A stretch of 55,571 nucleotides of DNA from assembly GCA_902606525.1 (NCBI GenBank), contig CACLGW010000005.1:1-55571 (forward strand), written 5' to 3'. The translations under genes were made by a program, and so were the position numbers. Origin of the DNA: an uncultured Bacteroidota bacterium. GTDB lineage: Bacteria > Bacteroidota > Bacteroidia > Flavobacteriales > Flavobacteriaceae. How positions within the stretch are numbered: position 1 is the stretch's first letter; each line of letters opens with the position of its first letter. Shown here piece after piece: positions 17,994-28,100 of this stretch. The notes below the pieces were generated by a model, which was not told the origin of the DNA, made no database searches, and was given only the letters and a program-made list of their open reading frames with translations.

Positions 17994-18623
17994 ATGGAAA
18001 AAACATTACAGGATAAAGTTAATATCGGTAACGCATTACCAATAATGGAAGCATTTTATACAATTCAAGGGGAGGGATATCACAAAGGGAGTGCGGCTTA
18101 TTTTGTCCGCATTGGAGGCTGTGATATTGGCTGTCATTGGTGTGATGTTAAGGAAAGCTGGGATTCTCAAAAACATCCTGTTACACTTGTTCATGATATT
18201 GTTTCACAAGCGATAAAGTATTCCAATATAATTGTAATTACTGGTGGTGAGCCTTTAATGTGGAATATGATGCCTTTGACAAAAGCCTTAAAGGAAAAAA
18301 AAATTCAAATTCATATCGAAACTTCGGGTGCATACAAAATTACAGGTCATTGGGATTGGTTTTGTCTTTCACCAAAAAAGAATAAATTACCTACTCAAGC
18401 TGCTTTCTCTTGTGCCGATGAACTCAAGGTTATAATTTATAACAATGATGATTTTCGATTTGCTGAAAAACAAGCAGAAAAAGTAAATAGAAATTGTATT
18501 TTATATTTACAACCTGAATGGACTAAAAGAGATAAAATGATGCCTTTAATAGTAAATTATATTTTACAAAATCCTAAATGGAAAGTTTCCTTACAAACTC
18601 ACAAATATTTGAATGTTCCTTAA
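17994..18623 (+). CDS. queE: 7-carboxy-7-deazaguanine synthase (radical SAM)
   Basis: A 209-residue radical SAM enzyme. The iron-sulfur cluster motif is Cys43-x3-Cys47-x2-Cys50 in GGCDIGCHWCD, preceded by FYTIQGEGYHKGSAAYFVRIGG. The TGGEPLMW and HIETSGAYKI motifs follow. It contracts 6-carboxytetrahydropterin to CDG in queuosine and deazapurine synthesis. I chose ATG 17994 because of the promoter-like box just before it; a GTG at 17976 would add six residues. The 3' end overlaps the convergent NamZ gene by 4 nt. Confidence 0.93.
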   Translation: MEKTLQDKVNIGNALPIMEAFYTIQGEGYHKGSAAYFVRIGGCDIGCHWCDVKESWDSQKHPVTLVHDIVSQAIKYSNIIVITGGEPLMWNMMPLTKALKEKKIQIHIETSGAYKITGHWDWFCLSPKKNKLPTQAAFSCADELKVIIYNNDDFRFAEKQAEKVNRNCILYLQPEWTKRDKMMPLIVNYILQNPKWKVSLQTHKYLNVP

Positions 18624-19813
18624 TTATAGATTAGATATTTTTTCCGAATTTTTTTAAAGGCAATAAGTTTGGATTTCCAACTTTTTCTAATTTCTTCTTC
18701 GCTTATTCCAGAAATTAATTGTTGCTCTAAATCATCATTACCGACAATTCGACTAAATCCTTTCAAAAAAAAATTGTTTGACTTAGGGAAATTTCCGTAT
18801 GCTTCCATAAGCCATTTTAACTCCAGCTGATTTGGCCTAATAACTTGAGTCAGATTCTTTCCATAACATAGAATATTTTTAAATTTTGGATTTTTTGATC
18901 CAAAATTAGATACAGGAGTAAAGGAGAAATTATTTTTTGGAAGTTTCGGATGTCCATATATTTGAAATTGGAAGTTAGTTCCCCTACCTACACTTATAAC
19001 TGTTGGTTCCAAGAGGCACAAGCTTGGATATAATGCTATTGATTGAGCATTAGGAAGATTAGGAGAAGGTCTAACAGATGTTTCATAAGTAGTGTCCCGA
19101 GAATAGTTTTCTACTGGGATAACTTTCAATTCGCAAATTATATTATTTTTTAACCATCTCTCTCCATTAATCATTTTAGCATATTCGCCAATAGTCATTC
19201 CATAGACAATTGGTACTGGATGTAATCCTAAGAAACTAGTATATTTTTTTTCCATTACTGGACCATCTACATAATGTAAGTTTGGATTAGGGCGATCCAA
19301 TACTATTAAAGGTATATTATTTTCAGCACAGGCCTCCATAACATAATGTAAGGTTGAGAGATAGGTAAAAAAACGTACACCTACGTCTTGAAGATCAAAG
19401 AGCATTACTTCTATTCCATTTAATTGTTCAATCGAGGGTTTTTTATTTTTTCCGTAAAGTGAAATTATAGAAATTCCTGTTTTAGAATCTTGCTGATTTT
19501 TAATAAATTCTCCAGCATCAGCCTTTCCTCTAAAACCGTGTTCAGGTGCATAAATACTTTGTATGTCAACCTTGTTTTCTATCAAAAAATCTACAAGATG
19601 CTTGGTACCATTTTTTTCTTGAATTAAACTTGCTTGATGAGCAACAACCCCCACTTTTTTATTAGTCAGATGGTGTAAATAATTCTGTTTTTGATAAGAT
19701 CCAGGAAGCAAAGTCTCCTGACATGAGGAGCCAAAGGAAGATAATAAGAAAAGCCAAAATAAAAATGTACTTTTGATAATATAACTATTAATTTTTTTAT
19801 TTGAATATAGCAT
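18620..19813 (-). CDS. Exo-beta-N-acetylmuramidase NamZ-type (DUF1343) lipoprotein
   Basis: From Met at 19813 the product has about 397 residues. The N-terminus is a basic start, a hydrophobic stretch (STFLFWLFLLSSF) and GSSCQE, a loose lipobox that suggests an outer- or inner-membrane lipoprotein. The body is DUF1343-like: KVGVVAHQASL, YAPEHGFRGKADAGE, LFDLQDVGVRFFTYLSTL, VLDRPNPN and the SPNLPNAQSIALYPSLC region. Characterised NamZ proteins remove terminal MurNAc from peptidoglycan fragments, so a role in wall recycling is likely. The start overlaps the divergent permease start (TTG at 19801) by 13 nt. An upstream non-ATG start would add residues within that gene. Confidence 0.85.
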   Translation of the reverse strand: MLYSNKKINSYIIKSTFLFWLFLLSSFGSSCQETLLPGSYQKQNYLHHLTNKKVGVVAHQASLIQEKNGTKHLVDFLIENKVDIQSIYAPEHGFRGKADAGEFIKNQQDSKTGISIISLYGKNKKPSIEQLNGIEVMLFDLQDVGVRFFTYLSTLHYVMEACAENNIPLIVLDRPNPNLHYVDGPVMEKKYTSFLGLHPVPIVYGMTIGEYAKMINGERWLKNNIICELKVIPVENYSRDTTYETSVRPSPNLPNAQSIALYPSLCLLEPTVISVGRGTNFQFQIYGHPKLPKNNFSFTPVSNFGSKNPKFKNILCYGKNLTQVIRPNQLELKWLMEAYGNFPKSNNFFLKGFSRIVGNDDLEQQLISGISEEEIRKSWKSKLIAFKKIRKKYLIYN

Positions 19814-21036
19814 TGTTTTTTGCTCGTAAAATGCGAAGTCATAAACAGAACAAAAATACAGTTTCTGCACGAATAATCAATATTGCAATATTTGCTGTCT
19901 CCCTAGGAGTAGCTTCAATTATAATTGCATTATCAACAAGTAGAGGACTTCAAAAAGAAATTCAAAATAAGACAAGCGCTTTTAATGGTCATATTCTAGT
20001 AACTCTATTTGAAAATAATGAATCTAAAATTTCTATCCAACCATTTGAGGATTCAGACTTTTTGAGAAAACTAATCAGTAATAAAAAAAACATAAAAAGC
20101 TTTTATCCAGTAGCAATTAAACCTGGGATGTTAAAAACAGATTCTGATTTTGAAGGAATTTTATTTAAAGGTGTTACTGAAAATTTTGATTGGTCAATTT
20201 TAGATAGTTTTTTAGTAAAAGGGCGTTTTCCAAATTTTTCTAATACATCAAGTGAGGAAATTATGATTTCTGAAACCTTATCACGTTTATTAGATTTAAA
20301 TGTGGGAGATAAAACTAACGCGTTTTTTCAAAATCAATTTAATCAGGCAATACCTAATAAAAGAAGTTTTACAGTTGCAGGCATATATTTTTCTGGTTTT
20401 CCTGACATAGATCGGAATTTAATTTATGGGGATTTAAGACAAATTCAAAGATTAAATCGATGGAATGATAATGAAATTGGAGGATACGAAATATTTGTAA
20501 ATAATTTTTCAAATATTCAAAAAACAGCAGATCAAATATATAATAACCTACCTTCCGAATTGAATTCCATACCAATTTATAATCGTTTTCTAAGTATTTT
20601 TCAATGGATTGCATTATTTGATTTCAACGTTTTAATAATATTGATTGTCATGTTGCTTGTAGGAGTTATTAATATGGCAACTGCGATTTTAGTTTTAATT
20701 TTGGAACGTACTAAAATGGTAGGTTTATTAAAATCCATTGGAGCTAAGAATACGTTTATTCAAAAAATCTTTTTGTACAATGGTATTATAGTTATGTCTA
20801 AGGGTCTATTAATTGGAAATTTGATAGGGTTAGCTTTTTATTACTCTCAAAGCTTTTGGGGTTGGATTAAATTAGATCCAAAAACATATTTTGTGAGTAA
20901 TGCACCTGTGTCAATATCTATATTGGAGCTAATTTCTCTCAACTTATTTTTTCTTTTAACTTCATCCATTCTCCTATGGATTCCTTTAAAAATAATTTTG
21001 AATATTAGTCCTTCTAAAGTCCTTCGATTTAGATGA
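19801..21036 (+). CDS. ABC transporter permease, LolC/LolE-like (MacB/FtsX family)
   Basis: A 411-residue protein. One N-terminal helix (residues about 25-45, after RIINIAIFAVSLGVASIIIAL) leads to a large periplasmic MacB-type domain (residues about 50-270). Three C-terminal helices follow (about 275-300, 325-350, 380-402) with the ERTKMVGLLKSIGAKNTFIQKIF coupling region. This is the FtsX topology of LolC/E permeases that lift lipoproteins from the inner membrane. No LolD-type ATPase gene is adjacent. The start is TTG, chosen because MNIALFFARKM matches the family N-terminus; the next Met is at residue 11. Confidence 0.88.
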   Translation: MNIALFFARKMRSHKQNKNTVSARIINIAIFAVSLGVASIIIALSTSRGLQKEIQNKTSAFNGHILVTLFENNESKISIQPFEDSDFLRKLISNKKNIKSFYPVAIKPGMLKTDSDFEGILFKGVTENFDWSILDSFLVKGRFPNFSNTSSEEIMISETLSRLLDLNVGDKTNAFFQNQFNQAIPNKRSFTVAGIYFSGFPDIDRNLIYGDLRQIQRLNRWNDNEIGGYEIFVNNFSNIQKTADQIYNNLPSELNSIPIYNRFLSIFQWIALFDFNVLIILIVMLLVGVINMATAILVLILERTKMVGLLKSIGAKNTFIQKIFLYNGIIVMSKGLLIGNLIGLAFYYSQSFWGWIKLDPKTYFVSNAPVSISILELISLNLFFLLTSSILLWIPLKIILNISPSKVLRFR

Positions 21037-21082
21037 AAAACTAAAAAAATAAAAGTTATTTTTGTTGAGGATACATAATTAC

Positions 21083-22063
21083 ATGAAATACTTTAATTCA
21101 ATAATTGAAACTATTGGTAATACACCGTTAGTAAAATTAAATAAAATCACAGATGATATTGATGCTTTGGTTTTAGCAAAGTTAGAGAGCTTTAATCCTG
21201 GAAATTCAGTCAAAGATCGTATGGCATTAAAAATGATTGAAGATGCAGAGACCGATGGAAGATTAAAACCTAATGGTACTATTGTTGAAGGAACATCAGG
21301 AAATACAGGGATGGGATTAGCTTTAGCAGCTATTGTAAAAGGGTATAAATTGATTTGCGTTTCTAACGATAAACAGTCCAAAGAAAAATTTGATGTTCTT
21401 CGTGCAGTTGGAGCTGAAGTAGTTGTATGCCCCACTGATGTAGCCCCTGAAGATCCACTTTCCTATTATAGTACCTCAAAGCGAATTGCAAAAGAAACTC
21501 CAAATAGTTGGTATGTTAATCAATATGATAATCCTTCTAATACACAAGCACATTATGAATCAACTGGTCCAGAGATCTGGGAACAAACTAATGGAAAAAT
21601 TACTCACTTTATTGTAGGTGTTGGAACTGGTGGAACTATTTCTGGAGTTGGAAAATTTTTGAAGAAAAAAAATCCAAAAATTAAAATATGGGGCATTGAT
21701 ACCTATGGATCTGTATTCAAAAAATATCATGAAACAGGGATTTTTGATCCTAATGAAATATATCCATACACTACTGAGGGAATTGGAGAGGACATTTTAC
21801 CAGAAAATGTTGATTTCTCGGTTATTGATTTGTTTGAAAAGGTAACTGATAAAGATGCTGCTATTTTTACAAGAAAGTTAGCAAAAGAGGAAGGTATTTT
21901 TGCTGGTAATTCCTGTGGAGCCGCCATTAAAGGGTTATTACAACTAAAAAATAAACTAAAAAAAACAGATGTTGTTGTTGTGCTTTTACATGACTCGGGA
22001 AGTAGATATATAGGTAAAATTTATAATGATAATTGGATGAAATCTAAAAAGTTCTTGACATAA
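21083..22063 (+). CDS. PLP-dependent cysteine synthase / cystathionine beta-synthase
   Basis: A 326-residue type II PLP enzyme. The Schiff-base lysine is in FNPGNSVKDRMAL, the phosphate loop of the substrate site is GTSGNTGMGLA, and the cofactor-phosphate loop is GVGTGGTISGVG. The GIGEDILPENVDFSVID stretch is closer to cystathionine beta-synthase than to CysK, but no CBS regulatory domains are present. It may make cysteine from O-acetylserine or cystathionine from homocysteine. I chose ATG 21083; a TTG at 21062 would add seven residues lacking family similarity. Confidence 0.88.
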   Translation: MKYFNSIIETIGNTPLVKLNKITDDIDALVLAKLESFNPGNSVKDRMALKMIEDAETDGRLKPNGTIVEGTSGNTGMGLALAAIVKGYKLICVSNDKQSKEKFDVLRAVGAEVVVCPTDVAPEDPLSYYSTSKRIAKETPNSWYVNQYDNPSNTQAHYESTGPEIWEQTNGKITHFIVGVGTGGTISGVGKFLKKKNPKIKIWGIDTYGSVFKKYHETGIFDPNEIYPYTTEGIGEDILPENVDFSVIDLFEKVTDKDAAIFTRKLAKEEGIFAGNSCGAAIKGLLQLKNKLKKTDVVVVLLHDSGSRYIGKIYNDNWMKSKKFLT

Positions 22064-22097
22064 TTAATTTAATTCCTTTAATTAAAACTTAATCAAA

Positions 22098-22110
22098 GCC
22101 TTTTAAAGGC
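22098..22110 (+). terminator. Weak hairpin after the cysteine synthase gene
   Basis: GCCTT (22098-22102) and AAGGC (22106-22110) form a 5-bp stem with a 3-nt loop, followed by AATTTT. It lies 35 nt past the stop. The stem is short and the T-run poor, so termination here is only possible. Confidence 0.3.
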
Positions 22111-22132
22111 AATTTTAAATAGTTAAATTCGT

Positions 22133-22151
22133 TAACTATATAATATAGTTA
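22133..22151 (+). repeat. AT-rich inverted repeat abutting the giant gene start
   Basis: TAACTATA (22133-22140) and TATAGTTA (22144-22151) form a perfect 8-bp inverted repeat with a TAA loop. It ends 3 nt before the TTG start at 22155. As DNA it could be an operator; as RNA it would be a weak hairpin at the ribosome-binding region. Confidence 0.6.
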
Positions 22152-22154
22152 CAA

Positions 22155-25100
22155 TTGAAAAACATTAGGTTTAACTTATTATCAAAGCTTTTTGCTATGG
22201 TTGCTTTATTTATAACAACCTTTGCATTCAGCCAAACACCAAGTTTAACCTTATCTACAAGCCTTGGAGTTGATAATATCACATGTGCTAATACGGCTTT
22301 TACCTTAACTGTTTCCGATTCTACTTTAAGCCTCAGTACAACGTATACTCTTAGTTACGGATCATTTGTTTCCTCCCAAAATACTAACACTGGGAGTGCT
22401 ACTTTTTCTCTTGCTGGAGTAGCTACGGAAACAACTATTACTGTAAATGCTCAAAATCCTAATGGAAATGTTGCAAGTACAACAATAATTTTTGTGCCTA
22501 GATTAGCAACATCAGGAACTATAAGCACAACTGCCCCTTTATTAATTTGTTATGGAGGCATAATTACGGATGCCATTTATGGGGATGGAACAATAGGCAG
22601 TTCATCAGCAACCTTAGCCGCAGGAAGCTCTGCAGCTTCAATACAATATCAATGGCAGTTTAAAACTAATACCGATCCTTGGGAAAATATCCCTGGAGCA
22701 AGTACAGCTAGCACATTGTCAACAAGCACACTATCAACTTTTCAAATTTATGAAAACATCACCATAAGAAGAGTCTCTTATGCTGTTAGTGGAACTGTTT
22801 CTTGTTCGGTTGGAATGACCTATCCTGAGATTTCTGCTGTAGTATCTAATGTTTCCCCACCTGTTATTACATCTGATACTTCTGATTATAATGTTTGTAG
22901 TGATCAAAGCTATAATTTCTCAACAGCTGCTGTAGGTGGAATAACACATTATTGGTATTTAGATGTTACTCAAGTAGCCACAGGTGATTCTTACTATTTA
23001 CCAGCAGGAACAATTTCTACCGACAAAACTTTAGGTCTAATAGCATTTAACGGTACTTGTAGTTCTACTTTAGTAACAAAAACTTTAAAGGTTGCCCCCT
23101 TGCCATCTTTAACTATAACAACTGGTTTAACAGGAGATGTATTGTGTCCTTCAGGTAGTTTTACCCTCAGAGTTCAAGATACTCAGAGTTCCAACACGAC
23201 ATATACCCTTACTTATGGTTCACAACAAGCGATTAAAAACAGTGCTACAGGTATTGCTACTTTTGCAATAAGCGGTATTACCTCTGAGACTATTTTTAGT
23301 GTTGAGGCAGAGTCAGCCGCGGGTTGTTCGGTAACTGCAACAAAGACTGTATTAATGCCGATAATGAATAATGGCGGCACTGTTACTACAACATTTGCGA
23401 CAAGTCTATGTTATGGTGATATAATCAATGATGCTATTTATGGGGATGGAACAATAGGCAGTTCATCAGCTACTTTATCGGCTGATAGTTCAGCGGCTAC
23501 GATAAGTTATACCTGGGAGATAAGCACTACAAGTAATCCAGCATGGACACCTATAGGGGGAGCAATGGGAGCCAATTTAGCTACGAACACTTTGGGTAAT
23601 ATTTACCAGAACACCTCAATACGAAGGGCAGCTTACGCTAGAATAGGAACTGTGAATTGTAATGCTGTTTATTCGAATGAAATAGCCTTCACAGTAGATC
23701 CAGTTATAGATCCAACCATTGACGGTTCCTTATCAATTTGTTCAGACCTTCCCAACCAGTATGATGTAGGTTCAAGCCAACCCGGCTACACCTACCACTG
23801 GTTTATAGGAGGTGCCCACAAAGGTACTGGTCCTAGTTATACTGTTGCAGCTGGATCGATATCGGCTAATACTACCATAGGTTTACAGGGTGTTACTTCA
23901 GGGGGTTGTTCTACAACACTAGTTACAAGTACCATAACATTAAGCACTCCATTAACATTGTCTTTAAATACTGATTTAACAGGAGATATATTGTGTCCTT
24001 CAGAGAGTTTTACCCTTACAGTATCAGATAGTCAGAGTTCCAACACGACATATACCCTTACTTATGGTTCACAACAAGCGATTAAAAACAGTACTACAGG
24101 TATTGCTACTTTTACAATAAGCGGTATTACCTCTGAGACTATCTTTAGTGTTGAGGCAGAGCCAGCCGCGGGTTGTTCGGCAACTGCAACAAAGACTGTA
24201 TTAATGCCGATAATGAATAATGGCGGCACTGTTACTACAACATTTGCGACAAGTCTATGTTATGGTGATATAATCAATGATGCTATTTATGGGGATGGAA
24301 CAATAGGCAGTTCATCAGCTACTTTATCGGCTGATAGTTCAGCGGCTACGATAAGTTATACCTGGGAGATAAGCACTACAAGTAATCCAGCATGGACACC
24401 TATAGGGGGAGCAATGGGAGCCAATTTAGCTACGAACACTTTGGGTAATATTTACCAGAACACCTCAATACGAAGGGCAGCTTACGCTAGAATAGGAACT
24501 GTGAATTGTAATGCTGTTTATTCGAATGAAATAGCCTTCACAGTAGATCCAGTTATAGATCCAACCATTGACGGTTCCTTATCAATTTGTTCAGACCTTC
24601 CCAACCAGTATGATGTAGGTTCAAGCCAACCCGGCTACACCTACCACTGGTTTATAGGAGGTGCCCACAAAGGTACTGGTCCTAGTTATACTGTTGCAGC
24701 TGGATCGATATCGGTTAATACTACCATAGGTTTACAGGGTGTTACTTCAGGGGGTTGTTCTACAACATTAGTTACAAGTACCTTAATGTTAAGCACTCCA
24801 TTAACATTGTCTTTAAATACTGATTTAACAGGAGATGTATTGTGTCCTTCAGAGAGTTTTACCCTTACAGTATCAGATAGTCAGAGTTCCAACACGACAT
24901 ATACCCTTACTTATGGTTCAAGTCAAGATATTGTAAACAGTGCTACAGGTATTGCTACTTTTACAATAAGCGGTATTACTTCAGGTACTACCTTTAGAGT
25001 TGAGGCAGAGCCAGCCGCGGGTTGTTCGGTAACTGCAACAAAGACTGTATCAGTACCCCAATTATCGTCAGTTGGTTCAATAACAACAGCATTCTCAACG

Positions 25101-28100
25101 AGTCTATGTTATGGTGATACAATCAATGATGCTATATATGGAGACGGTACGGCTTCTTCAGCAAGTGCTACGCTTGTAACCGGAAGTCCAGGAATTATAT
25201 CCTATCAATGGCAGGTTAAAACAGGAAGTAACCCAACATGGAGAGATATAGCGGGGGCAACGGGAGCTAACTTAGCTACGAATACTTTAGGAGCACTATA
25301 CGAAAGCGCAAATATTAGACGTGTACCTTATTCTAAAATAGGAACCGTAACTTGTACTATGGACACTCCACCTGCCTATCCTGAAATCATATTTACTGTT
25401 CAAAATTTAGATGGAGGAACAATTTCTCCAGCAACAGTTTATTCCTGTGATGTAAGTGGAGCAACTTATACTATATCAGTTTCTGATAATAGTTTTGGAA
25501 GTTATACATATCAATGGCAATCTTCAACTACAAATACTTCTTCAGCATCGTTTAGTAATATCTCTGGAGAAATAAGAGCATCAATTATTGTGTCAACTAA
25601 TACAACACAGACAACTTATTACAGAAGAATTGTATCCTCGGCGTCAGCTGGAAGCACATGTACACCAGAATATTCTAATGTATTTGAACTAGTACTAAAT
25701 AGTGTTAATCCTGGAACTATTGATGATGTGAGTGGATTGTATTGTGAGGGTTCAGTGCCTCCCGTTTTGGGTCTATCTAGCACAGTAACATCAACTTTTC
25801 CAATTACATATCAATGGTATAAAGCAGAGACAGACGATTTAAGTGCAGTTACTAGTGCCTCATGGAGTGCTATCCCAGGCGAAAACAATAATTCTTATGT
25901 TACCCCAGCACTAAGCTCAACTTCACGTTATATTCTTTATAAAAGAGGTGTTATAGAAGATAGAGGTGCTGCAGCTTCATGTGAGAAATATACAAATGAA
26001 GTAACTTTTGAAATTTTTAATACTATCGACATCGGTTATGTTGAGCCGGCTACTGGAACCCCGGATTTCCCATATTGTGTGGGTGATCAGTTCCCGAATT
26101 TAAGTTTAATTTCCTATGATCCTAATATTTTAGATAATGCTAATTATGCAACATTAACGGCCACTTGGCAGTATTCTACTGATGGAGTAACCTGGCAAAC
26201 TGCTAATGAAATTGTGGATGATCTTAATGAAACGACTTTCAATTTAAGAAATGTTGATTCTAATGCTCCTGCTGATACTTTTTATTTGTCTAATGATTTA
26301 TATTTTAGAGTTAAAGTTGAAAATATTAATACTGGTATTGCCACTTACACATTAACAGGTTATTCCGTTAAGATGATTGAAAATTCAGCTACTCATGATG
26401 TAGGTGATAACTATAAAATAACTATAGGAGCTTCGTCAGTTTCAGTTACAGTTACCGATGTAAATAGCACCACAGCTTTAATTGGAACAGCACTTGCAAA
26501 TAGTATTGATTCTGATATTGCAAATTATAGTGCTTCATATCTAAGTGGTAGTAACATCATTCAAATTGAAGATATAGCATCAAATAATTTTAATATTTCT
26601 GCATCTACTTCTTACACCTTAAATAAAACTCTAGAACTAAATGTGTTTCAAGCTTTCAATAATAATGCAAACGCTAACTGTGTCTACTTTACTTCTGCAT
26701 ACAAAATAGATGTAGTAGATAGACCAACAATTAGTGTTGATGGTGGATCTTCATCTCAAGAGGTCTGTGATGGAACAGCTATAAGCCCAATCCCAATAAC
26801 ATGGACTGGAAGCTCTTCAATTTTAATTATTGATCTTGATGCTGGATTATCAGTAAATGTTGGAACTGGAGCAGAGACAATAGTTGCTGGAAATAAATTA
26901 ATTACAGGCACAAATTCAATTACAATTACTGGGACACCAAATAGCGGCCATACATTTGATATTCGCTTAAATAGTTATTGTAGAGATGATTCTGAATTAA
27001 ACGTTCAATATCAAATAACCAAAACTACTGATCCACCTGCAATTTCAAATTTATTTAGAGATTTTTCTTTTAATTGGGCGGGAACAATTTATTATGATGG
27101 TAGCGGACAAGGATATAATAATACCGTATGTGTTGATTCGTCTGTTTCACCCTCAAATACAGCAAGTTTGACTACAAGTGACATATTTGCATGTTTTGAT
27201 TCCACATCAACAGCATATGGTGGGTACCTTGATTGGGAATTTATTGATAAAGACGGAGTAAATTTATCGGTTTCACCAACATTATCTAATACAGCTTTAG
27301 ATGACATTAATACTTCAATTGAGACTGGTTCAAGGATTACCTGGAATCCTTCCTTCCTTGCTACACCAACAGTTTCAAATGGTGCATGGATTACAGTTAG
27401 GGTTCGAACATCCTCAACATGTAGTGCAACTGTATTTTCAAATTTCTTTGAAAAAGATGTATGGCTTGTGAAGACAAATACACTATCACAAACTAATGGC
27501 TCTCCTGATTTACCAACATTAACAAAACCAACAGCATTACAAGTTACTCATTCTTGCGGTGCAGGAACTCATTATACGAGAGAAATACCCACCTGCGAAG
27601 TACAATCAGTTGCTGCCGTTAATACAACCTTTACACAATTTTTTAGTTCCGCAATTACACCCACCACTAATGATTTCGGATCATTAGAATGGGAATTAAC
27701 AGATCCAAATGCGGGATCTATTAATGAATATGGAGTAGTCGTATGGACTCCTGGATTTTATGGAAATGTAAAAGTTAGAGTTAGACCTGTATCTTGTTTT
27801 AATGGAAATGTATCTAGTAGCGATTGGGTTGAATCTGATATTATAAGCATAAGCCCAGTAAACGAATTGATTCCAAATATTACAAGAACAAATCTACCAA
27901 CTTGTCCAATTCCTACAACAGGAAGTTTATCAACCACTTTAGAATCTGATATTCCCGTAGATTGGTATATAAAAACAACAACTACTGGTGTTGCAACTAA
28001 TTCATATATCAAAGCAGGTACAGTCACATTTACTGGATCACAATATTTAGCTCAAGATTATTACCAAATTGAGGCAAATACAGGAACTGGTGGGTTATTA

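Noticed and set aside
22155-25405. Repeats inside the giant gene as a possible CRISPR or mobile element
   Set aside because: Units are 849 nt, in frame and adjacent without spacers; there are no terminal inverted repeats or transposase, so they are protein-domain repeats.
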